From Aeromonas sanarellii (GTDB lineage: Bacteria; Pseudomonadota; Gammaproteobacteria; Enterobacterales; Aeromonadaceae): a stretch of 43,496 bases of DNA. Every line of letters starts with the position of its first letter. Within the stretch, counting starts at the first letter, position 1. The translations under genes and the position numbers were made by a program. Location: positions 1 through 43,496 of the forward strand of contig NZ_CDBN01000032.1 in NCBI RefSeq assembly GCF_000820085.1, written 5' to 3'. This document shows, piece by piece, positions 34,243 to 42,144 of this stretch. The notes below the pieces were generated by a model, which worked only from the letters and a program-made list of their open reading frames with translations, ran no database searches and had not been told where the DNA came from.

Positions 34243-34932
34243 TCAGTTACCACCGCTGTCGCTGCCGATGCGACCATCGTTCATCAGGATCCGCCTGCCC
34301 GCCCGCTCGCCGAGGCGCGGGTCGTGGGTCACCACCACCAGGGTGATGCCCTGCTCCCGGTTGAGCCCCTCGAGCAGGGTGATCACCTCTTCCCCGGAGC
34401 GGGAGTCCAGGTTGCCGGTGGGCTCGTCCGCCAGGATGAGGCGCGGCGCCATGGCCATGGCCCGGGCGATGGCCACCCGCTGGCGCTGGCCGCCGGAGAG
34501 CTCGGCGGGCCTGTGGTCGGCCCGGTTGTCCAGCCCCAGGCTCGCCAGCAGTTGCTGGCTGCGGCGATGACGTTCGGTGGGGGCGACGCCGCACAGCATC
34601 AGCGGCAGCTCGACGTTCTCGCGGGCGGTGAGGCGGGAGACCAGGTGAAACGACTGGAACACGAATCCGATACGATGGCCGCGCAACCGGGCCAGCGCCG
34701 GCTCTGGCAGGGTGGCGGTGTCCTCCCCCCCCAGCCAGTAGCGCCCCTCGTCTGGCCTGTCCAGCAGCCCCAGCACATTGAGCAGGGTCGACTTGCCGGA
34801 CCCCGAGGGGCCCATCACCGCCAGATACTCCCCCTCGGCGACCCGCAGGGAAACGCGATCGAGGGCGGCCACCTCGCTCCCCCCCAGGGTGAAGCGACGG
34901 CTGACCGCCTCGAGGCGAATGAGATCACTCAT
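34243..34932 (-). CDS. ABC transporter ATP-binding protein, MacB/LolD type
   Basis: This 229-residue ATPase has Walker A GPSGSGKS (about 41-48), Q-loop FVFQSFHL, signature LSGGQRQRVAIARA, Walker B LILADEP, the D-loop and the H-loop VVVTHDP. The length and the DEPTGNLDS tail place it with the LolD/MacB/FtsE group, which power mechanotransmission rather than bulk transport. It overlaps the end of the adaptor gene by eight bases and feeds directly into the two permeases. Confidence 0.95.
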   Translation of the reverse strand: MSDLIRLEAVSRRFTLGGSEVAALDRVSLRVAEGEYLAVMGPSGSGKSTLLNVLGLLDRPDEGRYWLGGEDTATLPEPALARLRGHRIGFVFQSFHLVSRLTARENVELPLMLCGVAPTERHRRSQQLLASLGLDNRADHRPAELSGGQRQRVAIARAMAMAPRLILADEPTGNLDSRSGEEVITLLEGLNREQGITLVVVTHDPRLGERAGRRILMNDGRIGSDSGGN

Positions 34933-36064
34933 CCACCGGCTCCGTGGCGGCGGTGAAGGGCCCCTCCCCGGCTATCTGGCCGGGCTGAGCCGCCAGCCGG
35001 TCACCGGCGGCGAGCCCCTCTGTGACCTCAACCCAGCTCCAGTTCTCCACGCCCCAGCGAGGCCGGACCCGCACCAGCCTATCCCCCTCCAGCCGCAACA
35101 CGCTGCCATCGTCGGCCCGGCTGCTGGCCGCCACCCGCAGCACATCGGTGGCGCGAGTCACCTCCACCTCGAGATCGGCGCTGTAGCCGATGAGCAGAGG
35201 CACGTCGCCGGGCGGGGCGGTGATCGCCGCCTCCACCTCCACGGTGCGGGCCTGCTTCTCCAGCTCCTTCACATAGGGGGCGATGCGGGTGACGGTGGCG
35301 GCGAGATCGCGCCCTGGCATGGCGTCGAGCAGCACCCGGGCGCGCTGGCCCACCCTGAGGCGGGCGGCATCCACCTCGTCGATGGGGGCTGAGACATACA
35401 GACAGTTATCGTCGATAAGATCGATGACCGGGGGCATGGCTACCCCGGGGGGTGAGGGCGTCATGTATTCGCCTAGCTTGCTGTTGACCTCGGCCACCAC
35501 GCCGGCAAAGGGCGCCAGCAGGCGCCGCTCGGTCAGGCGGGCCTCCACCTGGGCGACCAGCGCCTCGTCGACCCGCTCCTGCTGGCGGGACGCCCGGCAG
35601 ATGTAGCGGCGGGTATCGGCCAGGTTCTGGGCCTGCTCGGCCAGGGTGCGGGAGGTGAGGTTCTTGGCGAGCAGGGTGGCGAGGCGGCTGGCCTCCCGCT
35701 CGTAGTAGGTGGCCTCGCTGCAACGCTCCTCGCGCTGGGTCTTGCCGAGGGCCTGCTGGGCCCGGGCACGGTCGAGATCGGCGCGAATGTCCTCACTCCA
35801 GAGGGTCAACAGCAGATCTCCCTGCGCCACCCTGTCCCCAGCCTTGACGGCGATCCGCTCCACCACGCCGCCAGCTGGCAGGCTGAGCCCGGCCCGCTGG
35901 CACGACTTGATGGTGCCGGCCCGGGTGTTGACCACGGTGACGCGCACCTCGCCGCGATCCACGCTCACCAGCGGGACGGGCGTCGCCACCGGGCGCAGCC
36001 ACCATGCCAGGACGGCCACCGCCACCCCGGCGCCCGCCGTCCACCACAGCCAGCCTCTCTTCAT
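34925..36064 (-). CDS. HlyD/MacA-type periplasmic adaptor with four cysteines
   Basis: The 379-residue membrane fusion protein has a signal anchor (about 5-23), a split biotinyl-lipoyl-like domain, an alpha-helical hairpin at about 92-180, then a beta-barrel and membrane-proximal domain. Unusually for a periplasmic adaptor it has four Cys. Cys115 and Cys156 lie on the two legs of the hairpin and Cys55 and Cys221 in the lipoyl and barrel parts, so disulfides or persulfides are possible. The start at 36064 has AGGAGG well placed; an ATG six codons upstream (36082) is less likely. It starts 27 bases after the RND pump stop. Confidence 0.88.
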   Translation of the reverse strand: MKRGWLWWTAGAGVAVAVLAWWLRPVATPVPLVSVDRGEVRVTVVNTRAGTIKSCQRAGLSLPAGGVVERIAVKAGDRVAQGDLLLTLWSEDIRADLDRARAQQALGKTQREERCSEATYYEREASRLATLLAKNLTSRTLAEQAQNLADTRRYICRASRQQERVDEALVAQVEARLTERRLLAPFAGVVAEVNSKLGEYMTPSPPGVAMPPVIDLIDDNCLYVSAPIDEVDAARLRVGQRARVLLDAMPGRDLAATVTRIAPYVKELEKQARTVEVEAAITAPPGDVPLLIGYSADLEVEVTRATDVLRVAASSRADDGSVLRLEGDRLVRVRPRWGVENWSWVEVTEGLAAGDRLAAQPGQIAGEGPFTAATEPVDE

Positions 36065-36091
36065 CGCGCCTCCTTTCGCCATCGGCTCCCG

Positions 36092-39000
36092 TCACGTGCG
36101 TCGGGAGAGCAGGGCATAATAGAGCAAGGGTATCACCACCAGGGTGAGCAAGGTGGAGACCAGGATCCCGAAAATCAGGCTGATGGCCAGTCCGTTGAAG
36201 ATGGGATCATCGAGGATAAACAAAGCCCCGATCATCGCCGCCAACGCCGTCAGCATGATGGGTTTGGCCCGCACCTGCGCCGCTTCGATCACCGCCTGCT
36301 CGAACGGCATGCCAGCACCTCGCTGCTGCTCGATAAAGTCCACCAGCAGGATGCTGTTGCGTACGATGATCCCGGCGAGGGCTATCATCCCTATCATCGA
36401 GGTGGCGGTAAACTGGGCCCCCAGCAGGGCGTGCCCCGGCATCACCCCGATGAGGGTGAGCGGAATGGGGGCCATGATGATGAGCGGCACCAGATAGGAG
36501 CGGAACTGGGCCACCACCAGCAGGTAGATGAGGATCATCCCCACCCCGTAGGCTAGCCCCATGTCGCGGAAGGTCTCGTAGGTTACCTTCCACTCCCCGT
36601 CCCACAACAGCGCCACCTCCCCCAACTTGTCGGGCTGCTGCACGTAATATTGGGGCAGGTCGATGTCGGCACCGGCGGCAAACATGCCGTAGAGCGGGCT
36701 GTCGGTGTGGCCGCCCATGTCGGCCACCACCATCACCATGGGCTGCATGTTCTTGTGCATGATATAGCTGGGGGCCACCTCATCACGGCGACTCACCAGC
36801 TCTGATACCCGGACGAGCTGCCCGCTCTGGCTGCGCACCTTGAGGGCCAGCACGCCCGCCAGCTCCCGTTTGTCACCGGGAGCCAGTTCGATGCGGATCG
36901 GCACCGGATACTTGGCGCCGTGCCCCTGTAGCCAGCTGGCATCCTGATAACCCACCCCGCCATGGAGGGTGCTCACCAGATCCCCGAGATCGACCCCGAG
37001 CAAAGCCGCCTTGCTGCGATCCACCACCAGCCGCCACTTGGGCTGGGGGTCGGTCAGATAGATATCCACGTCCACCAGATCCGCCGTGGCCACGAAGCGG
37101 GCCTGTACGGCGCGAGCGGCCGCTTCACGGGCGGCCTGAGTCGGGCCATAGATTTCGGCAACGATGGGGGACCAGACCGGCGGGCCGGGCGGCACCTCCA
37201 CTACCTTGAGGTTGCCCCCTGCCGCACTGGCGATAGCCTGCAAGGGGGCCCGCACCGACTGGGCAATCTGGTGGCTGCTGCGATCCCGTTCATGCTTGTC
37301 CACCAGATTGACCTGAATATCCCCCAGGTTGGCGCCGCTGCGGATAAAGTAGTGGCGCACCAGGCCATTGAAGTTGATGGGGGCCGCGGTGCCGGCATAG
37401 ATCTGGTAATCCTTCACCTCCGGCACTTTTGCCAGCTCCCGCCCGACCGCCAGCAGGGTGCGCTCGGTCTGCTCCAGGGTCGCCCCCTCCGGCATATCGA
37501 GCACCAGCTGGAATTCCGACTTGTTGTCAAAGGGGAGCATCTTGAGCACCACCCACTGCACCATGGGCATGGCGGCGGCACCCGCTACCAGCAGCAGGAT
37601 GGCCAGCCAGAGCTTGCGTCTGGCGCGCTTGGCGCCGTCACCGATCAGGAAAGGGGTCATCAGCCGCTGGAAGAGTCCGGCCTTGGCCTCACCGTGGACG
37701 ACATGTGCCTCGCTCTTGAGCAGGTGGTTGGCCAGCCAGGGGGAGAAGATAAAGGCCACCAGCAGGGAGATAAGCATCCCCATACTGGCATTGATGGGGA
37801 TGGGGCTCATGTAGGGGCCCATCAGGCCACTGACAAAGGCCATCGGCAGCAGGGCCGCGATCACGGTCAGGGTCGCCAGTATGGTCGGCCCGCCCACCTC
37901 GTCTACCGCCCCCGGAATGAGATCCTTGAGCGCCCCCTTGCCCAAGCCGCGATGGCGGTGGATGTTCTCCACCACGACTATGGCGTCATCCACCAGAATG
38001 CCGATGGAGAAGATCAACGCAAACAGCGACACCCGATTGAGGGTAAAACCCCAGGCCCAGCTCGCAAACAGAGTCAGTGCCAGAGTGATGACGATAGCCA
38101 CCCCCACCACCAGCGCCTCGCGCCAGCCCATGCTCACCAGCACCAGCAGCACTACCGCCGTGGTGGCAAAAATCAACTTGCCGATCAGCGTGTTGGATTT
38201 GGTCTCGGCGGTGACGCCGTAGTCCCGGGTCACCGTCACCTCGACCCCAGCCGGGATAAGCCGGTTCTGCAAACTCTCGACCCGCGCCTCTACCCGTTTG
38301 GCCACATCGACCGCGTTCTGGCCCGGCTGCTTGCCGATGGCCAGCGTCACCGCCGGATAGCTGTGATCCCCCTGCCCCATCCAGCTGCGCTTGGTCGGGG
38401 TCTCCTGACCCAGAGAAACACTGGCCACATCCCCCAGATAGACAGGTTTACCGTCCTGCAGCCCCACCACCAGCTCGCGGGCCTGCTGCTCGCTTTGCAG
38501 GAACTGCCCCACCTGCACCTTGATCTCACTGTTGTTCTGCCAGGTGGCCTGTGTCGGGCCCACCCGATTGGCGGCAGCCAGTCGCTGACTCAGCTCGCCC
38601 CAGCTGATGCCGTGGGCGCTGAGTGCCGCCGGATCCGGCATCACCCGCAGTACCGCGCTCTGGCTGCCCAGACTGTAAATATCGCGAGTACCGGGAATGC
38701 GCTTGAGCTCGGTCTCCAGCTCATGGGCGACCCGGGTCAGCTCGGGGGCGCCCAGTTGCTTGCTCCAGAGTGTCAGGCTGACGATGGGCACGTCGTCGAT
38801 GCCCCGGGGTTTGACCAGGGGCGGCCCGACGCCGAGCCCCTGGGGCAACCAGTCGCGGTGGGAATCGAGCTGGTTGTTGAGATCGACGATGGCCTGTTCG
38901 CGACTCACCCCTACCTTGAACACCACCACCAGCAGGGCGCCATCGGGTTGGGAGAAGGAGTAGAGGGTATCAATTCCCTTTATCTGGGAGACCACCTGCT

Positions 39001-39244
39001 CGGCCGGGGTGGTAACGAGGGACTCTACCTCCATCGGGCTGGCACCCGGGAAGGGGATATAGACATCGGCGAAGGTGACATCGATCTGCGGCTCCTCCTC
39101 CTTGGGAGTCACCAGCACCGCAAACAGACCGAGCAGCAGCCCCACCAGCGCCAGCAGCGGCGTGATGGCCGAGCCCTGAAACAGCGCAGCCAGTCGGCCC
39201 GCTGGCCCCAGCCTCCCCTTGTTGCCGTTCAGCTCGCTACTCAT
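36092..39244 (-). CDS. RND efflux pump (AcrB-like superfamily)
   Basis: The 1050-residue inner-membrane pump has twelve helices and two large periplasmic loops. TM4 holds the adjacent proton-relay aspartates in GILVDDAIVVVENIHRH, as in hydrophobe/amphiphile pumps and unlike the single Asp of CusA. The N-terminal VTPKEEEPQIDVTFADVYIP and PGASPMEVESLVTTPAEQ place it in a subfamily often annotated only as efflux RND permease. The substrate is unknown. It overlaps the adaptor gene by eight bases, so it is translationally coupled; I took MSSELNG as the start. Confidence 0.94.
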   Translation of the reverse strand: MSSELNGNKGRLGPAGRLAALFQGSAITPLLALVGLLLGLFAVLVTPKEEEPQIDVTFADVYIPFPGASPMEVESLVTTPAEQVVSQIKGIDTLYSFSQPDGALLVVVFKVGVSREQAIVDLNNQLDSHRDWLPQGLGVGPPLVKPRGIDDVPIVSLTLWSKQLGAPELTRVAHELETELKRIPGTRDIYSLGSQSAVLRVMPDPAALSAHGISWGELSQRLAAANRVGPTQATWQNNSEIKVQVGQFLQSEQQARELVVGLQDGKPVYLGDVASVSLGQETPTKRSWMGQGDHSYPAVTLAIGKQPGQNAVDVAKRVEARVESLQNRLIPAGVEVTVTRDYGVTAETKSNTLIGKLIFATTAVVLLVLVSMGWREALVVGVAIVITLALTLFASWAWGFTLNRVSLFALIFSIGILVDDAIVVVENIHRHRGLGKGALKDLIPGAVDEVGGPTILATLTVIAALLPMAFVSGLMGPYMSPIPINASMGMLISLLVAFIFSPWLANHLLKSEAHVVHGEAKAGLFQRLMTPFLIGDGAKRARRKLWLAILLLVAGAAAMPMVQWVVLKMLPFDNKSEFQLVLDMPEGATLEQTERTLLAVGRELAKVPEVKDYQIYAGTAAPINFNGLVRHYFIRSGANLGDIQVNLVDKHERDRSSHQIAQSVRAPLQAIASAAGGNLKVVEVPPGPPVWSPIVAEIYGPTQAAREAAARAVQARFVATADLVDVDIYLTDPQPKWRLVVDRSKAALLGVDLGDLVSTLHGGVGYQDASWLQGHGAKYPVPIRIELAPGDKRELAGVLALKVRSQSGQLVRVSELVSRRDEVAPSYIMHKNMQPMVMVVADMGGHTDSPLYGMFAAGADIDLPQYYVQQPDKLGEVALLWDGEWKVTYETFRDMGLAYGVGMILIYLLVVAQFRSYLVPLIIMAPIPLTLIGVMPGHALLGAQFTATSMIGMIALAGIIVRNSILLVDFIEQQRGAGMPFEQAVIEAAQVRAKPIMLTALAAMIGALFILDDPIFNGLAISLIFGILVSTLLTLVVIPLLYYALLSRRT

Positions 39245-40280
39245 GAGCCACCGCCTGCTGCTGCGCCCAGGCATCGGGGGCCAGCTTGTCACCGGCTTGC
39301 AGCCCGGCCAGGATCTCGCACTGCCCAGCCAAGCAGTGGCCGACCCGCACCGGCGTCAGGGCCCAACCAACGGGCTGCTGCAGATAGACGCCGTTGAACT
39401 CCCCTTGCCGCAGTAGGGCGCGCTCCGGCACCTGCAGCAGCTGACGTTCGCCCTGCTTGAGCTGCACCTTGAGCCACATGCCGGGCAGCACCCCCGCCGT
39501 GCTCGGCGGCAGGTCGAGGCGCAGCCTGAAGGCGTGGCTCTGGCTGTCGGCATAGTTGAAGCGGGTCAGTTTGAGGGGGGTAACGGTGTTGCCATCCGGC
39601 AGCAGCACCTGCACATCCGCAGGCTCACGAGCCAGCTTCAGAGTTGATTGGGGCAGCTCCACCTCCACCCGCAATTCGTCAAGGGAGAAGCCGGAGAGCA
39701 GCGGGGTACCGGGGGCAACCGTCTCCCCCAGCTCCACCAGCCGCTTGGTCACCACTCCAGCGTAGGGGGCGAGGATGCGGGTATAGCCGTAGGCCTCGCG
39801 GGCCTGGGTGAGGGCTGCCTCGGCCGCATTCACCTCCGCGCGGGCGGCCCGGTCAGTCGCCTGGGCACTGTCGAGCTGGGCGCGGGTGATCACCCCCTTG
39901 GCGATCAGCGCCTGAAAACGGGCAAGCTGGCGCTCGGCTTCCACCTGCTGGGCCTGGGCCCGGGCCAGCCGCGCCTCGGCCCCCGTGACGGCGGCAAACT
40001 GCTCCTTGCCGCTGATCTCCAGCAGCGGTTGCCCCGCCTGCACCTCGTCGTTCACATCCACCAGCATACGGGAGACCCGACCGCTGGTCTGGGCCGCCAC
40101 CGTCCCCTGATGGATGGCAGTGACTGTGCCATCCAGTGTCAGCCAGTCGGTCACCGGCTGTGGCGCCACAGTCAGCGGGGCCACCGGATCCCCTTCTGCG
40201 GCCAGGGCTTGGGTGGATGTCATGGCCTGCGATGTCATCACCAGCAAGGTGATCCCCAGCAACCGGATGTTTTCCATCAT
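39237..40280 (-). CDS. RND periplasmic adaptor subunit
   Basis: The 347-residue membrane fusion protein has a signal peptide ending ALAAEG, a lipoyl-like half (GTVAAQTSGRVSRMLVDVND), a short helical hairpin at about 100-165 and a beta-barrel domain. The second lipoyl half gives YTRILAPYAGVVTKRLVELGE. A Cys pair, HCLAGQC, lies near the C-terminus, again unusual for an adaptor. AGGAG is 4 bases from the ATG at 40280 and 7 from the next one. The outer-membrane factor is not encoded here; TolC or a relative is the likely partner. Confidence 0.92.
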   Translation of the reverse strand: MMENIRLLGITLLVMTSQAMTSTQALAAEGDPVAPLTVAPQPVTDWLTLDGTVTAIHQGTVAAQTSGRVSRMLVDVNDEVQAGQPLLEISGKEQFAAVTGAEARLARAQAQQVEAERQLARFQALIAKGVITRAQLDSAQATDRAARAEVNAAEAALTQAREAYGYTRILAPYAGVVTKRLVELGETVAPGTPLLSGFSLDELRVEVELPQSTLKLAREPADVQVLLPDGNTVTPLKLTRFNYADSQSHAFRLRLDLPPSTAGVLPGMWLKVQLKQGERQLLQVPERALLRQGEFNGVYLQQPVGWALTPVRVGHCLAGQCEILAGLQAGDKLAPDAWAQQQAVAHE

Positions 40281-40318
40281 CACTCTCCTTCCCTGGCGTC
40301 ATCAGTCACTTCACGGGA

Positions 40319-40765
40319 TCAGGCGGTATGGGGCTGGCGAGCCTTGCTCCGTGCGGGAACCAGCACCCGGTCGACCAGCAAGATCCCGGCCACCATGGCT
40401 GCTATAAACAACATTATCATGGGCTGCCCGCTAGAAATGAGACTCAAGGCTGGCCCCGGGCAGATGCCCACCAGCCCCCAGCCGATGCCAAACAGCACAG
40501 CCCCGCCGATCAGGCGGCGATCCAGCCTGGGGGCCGGTACGGCGGCGATGGGCTCCCCCAGCAGGCTCTGACTGCGCGGTTTCACCAGCAGGAAGTATCC
40601 CGGCATAAAGACCAGCAGGGCGCCCCCCATGACGAAGGCGAGGCTGGGATCCCAGGCCCCCGCCAGATCGAGAAAACCGGTGACCCGTGCGGGATCCACC
40701 ATGCCGGAGATGGCCATCCCCAGGCCAAACAGCAGACCCGCGAGCAAACTTGTCAGCAATGCCAT
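40319..40765 (-). CDS. YeeE/YedE-type sulfur-transport membrane protein (DUF6691-like half)
   Basis: The 148-residue protein has four predicted helices, starting [21 protein letters not shown] and including [27 protein letters not shown]. The GxGWGLxGxCPGPA motif with its Cys is characteristic of the C-terminal half of YeeE/YedE proteins, which take up thiosulfate or other sulfane-sulfur compounds. It pairs with the next gene upstream (gap 13 bases). Similar two-gene sets are found beside BigR-type regulators. The frame is open upstream to 40909, but that extension overlaps its partner and has no similarity. Confidence 0.9.
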   Translation of the reverse strand: MALLTSLLAGLLFGLGMAISGMVDPARVTGFLDLAGAWDPSLAFVMGGALLVFMPGYFLLVKPRSQSLLGEPIAAVPAPRLDRRLIGGAVLFGIGWGLVGICPGPALSLISSGQPMIMLFIAAMVAGILLVDRVLVPARSKARQPHTA

Positions 40766-40778
40766 GACGATCAACCCC

Positions 40779-41192
40779 TTACAGCAGATGATGAGTGACG
40801 AAGACGGTGATAAAGCCGGCCGCCATAAAGGTGAGGGTGGCCGCGATGGAGCGCACCGAGAGCCGCCCCATGCCGCAGATGCCGTGACCGCTGGTGCAGC
40901 CGTTGCCAAGGCGGGTGCCGACGCCCACCAGCAGACCGGCCAGCAGCACCAGCGGCCAACCGGGCAGGGTGGTAAATGCGGGCATGCTGGCCCAACCCAG
41001 GGTCAGCGCCAGCCAGGCGCCCGCCCCGAGCCCCAGCAGAAACAGCACCCGCCACGGCGCCCGGTGTTGCAAGGCACCGGCCAGAATGCCGCTGATCCCG
41101 GCCACCCGGCCGTTGAACAACATCAGGAGCAGGGCCGACAGCCCCGCCAGCATGCCGCCGCCCAAAGAGAGCAGCCATTGGCTTTCCATCAT
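40779..41192 (-). CDS. YeeE/YedE-type sulfur-transport membrane protein (N-terminal half)
   Basis: The 137-residue protein has four helices and the family signature [21 protein letters not shown], whose two Cys line the sulfur path in YeeE. With the preceding partner it makes a complete split YeeE/PmpAB-like channel. The ATG at 41192 shares one base with the stop of the ArsR regulator (TGATG), with AAGGA 7 bases upstream. It is the first structural gene of the operon. Confidence 0.92.
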   Translation of the reverse strand: MMESQWLLSLGGGMLAGLSALLLMLFNGRVAGISGILAGALQHRAPWRVLFLLGLGAGAWLALTLGWASMPAFTTLPGWPLVLLAGLLVGVGTRLGNGCTSGHGICGMGRLSVRSIAATLTFMAAGFITVFVTHHLL

Positions 41193-41512
41193 CAAGATTC
41201 CTTATTTTCAGAGTGACAAAAATGGGTTTGCAGCGCCGCCAGCACATCGGCGGCGGCCTCGCTCACCAGCGAGTAGTAGATCTGCTGGGAGACCTTGCGC
41301 GAACGGATAAGGCCATGGCGCTTCAATACCGACAATTGCTGGGAAAAGGCCGACTGCCCGAGCTGGCTGTGGGCCAACAGCTCCCCGACCCCCTTCTCCC
41401 CCTCCACCAGCTGGCAGAGCACCATCAGGCGTTCGGGATGAGCCAACGCCTTGAGCAGGGAGGCGGCCGCCGTCGCGTGTCTGTACATCTCGTCGAATGG
41501 GCTCATAAGCAT
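41192..41512 (-). CDS. ArsR-family thiol-switch repressor (BigR/SqrR/HlyU type)
   Basis: The 106-residue winged-helix repressor has [18 protein letters not shown] (alpha-2/3), recognition helix [17 protein letters not shown] and a beta-wing [11 protein letters not shown]. It lacks the arsenic and zinc-binding motifs of ArsR/SmtB. Instead it has Cys33 and Cys99, 66 apart, exactly the separation of the sensing pair in SqrR (Cys41/107), BigR (42/108) and HlyU (38/104), which form tetrasulfide or disulfide links with reactive sulfur. It leads the operon and should repress it and the divergent DUF2892 gene until sulfane sulfur accumulates. No good ribosome site precedes the ATG, and a shorter start at 41506 is possible. 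Confidence 0.88.
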   Translation of the reverse strand: MLMSPFDEMYRHATAAASLLKALAHPERLMVLCQLVEGEKGVGELLAHSQLGQSAFSQQLSVLKRHGLIRSRKVSQQIYYSLVSEAAADVLAALQTHFCHSENKES

Positions 41513-41598
41513 AAATTAGCAATTGCTGATATTTAGTCTATTGTATAAATAAACACTAAATTAGCAACAACTAAACAACCAAAAAAAAGGAGAGACAC
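41513..41598. promoter_or_regulatory. Divergent operator-promoter of the sulfur-responsive operon
   Basis: The gap is very AT-rich and repeat-dense. AAATTAGCAA occurs twice (41513-41522 and 41558-41567), and the first copy forms the perfect palindrome AGCAATTGCT (41518-41527). ATTTAGT (41531-41537) faces ACTAAAT (41555-41561), and TTAG...CTAA spans 41561-41574. Such AT-rich dyads are typical BigR-family operators. TATACAATAG-like sequence between them offers -10 elements in both directions. The plus-strand gene has AAGGAGAG before its ATG. Confidence 0.6.
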
Positions 41599-41784
41599 AT
41601 GACAGTCGATAACGGAGTCAGAGTGGTCGCAGGCTGCATCTTGCTGCTGTCGCTGCTGCTCACTGCCTGGGTCCACCCGGGCTTCGTCTGGCTGAGCGTT
41701 TTTGTCGGGGTCAACCTGATACAGAGTGCGTTCACCGGCTTCTGCCCCGCCGCCATGATCCTGAGGCGCATGGGCATGAAATAG
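41599..41784 (+). CDS. DUF2892 two-helix membrane protein
   Basis: The 61-residue protein has two membrane helices (about 6-22 and 27-45) and ends GFCPAAMILRRMGMK. The FCPA motif with its Cys is the hallmark of DUF2892, a family found alone or as the membrane part of YgaP behind a rhodanese domain, usually in sulfide or cyanide detoxification settings. Here no rhodanese or persulfide dioxygenase is adjacent. It is divergent from the ArsR-led operon and shares its operator. A strong GGAG lies 7 bases before the ATG. Confidence 0.9.
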   Translation: MTVDNGVRVVAGCILLLSLLLTAWVHPGFVWLSVFVGVNLIQSAFTGFCPAAMILRRMGMK

Positions 41785-41803
41785 CCCAGACCGGACGATG
41801 AAA

Positions 41804-41827
41804 ACGAGGGAGCTATGGCTCCCTCGT
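41804..41827. terminator. Hairpin after the DUF2892 gene
   Basis: ACGAGGGAGC (41804-41813) and GCTCCCTCGT (41818-41827) form a perfect 10-base stem with a TATG loop. On the plus strand the following GGTAAAACC has no T-run, while on the minus strand TTTT follows, so its efficiency on the DUF2892 transcript is uncertain. Confidence 0.5.
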
Positions 41828-42144
41828 GGTAAAACCCCATTTTGTTTCAATATGTTGCTGTCAGAGTCCCAGGGTTTACCCCGGCCGCCGCATCGGCTAC
41901 CATGTGGCCTCTTTACCCATAGCGGAGACCATCAGTGGGCAACTCATCAAGTGACAGATGCACGCCGACCCCGTTCGTCGGCACCCCGGTCGCGAGCTAG
42001 CCGCAGGTCACTCCCTGCCGCGACTCGCCACCCCAGCGAGAAGCGGATCTTCCCCCCCCCCTTCTTTTTACACTTGACGTCAGGTGACCGGCCCAAGGCC
42101 GACACCTTGCCTGCATAGTTTCTGCTTCCCGAAAGGAGGCTACT
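41828..42144 (+). promoter_or_regulatory. Structured leader upstream of the MgtC-like small ORF
   Basis: There is no gene in this 317-base stretch. A two-stem hairpin lies at 41989-42024 (GTCGCG pairs CGCGAC outside, GCAGG pairs CCTGC inside), with GCCGA/TCGGC just before it (about 41964-41981). A C-run and T-run follow at 42048-42067. TTGACG at 42074 and a CATAGT some 36 bases later do not make a well-spaced promoter. A long leader with hairpins before Mg2+-transport genes suggests RNA-level control, but I recognise no known riboswitch class. Confidence 0.35.

Noticed and set aside
36962..39397. 811-codon open frame on the plus strand
   Set aside because: It lies opposite the RND pump gene and has the same low-complexity His/Gly/Gln composition; it is a compositional shadow.
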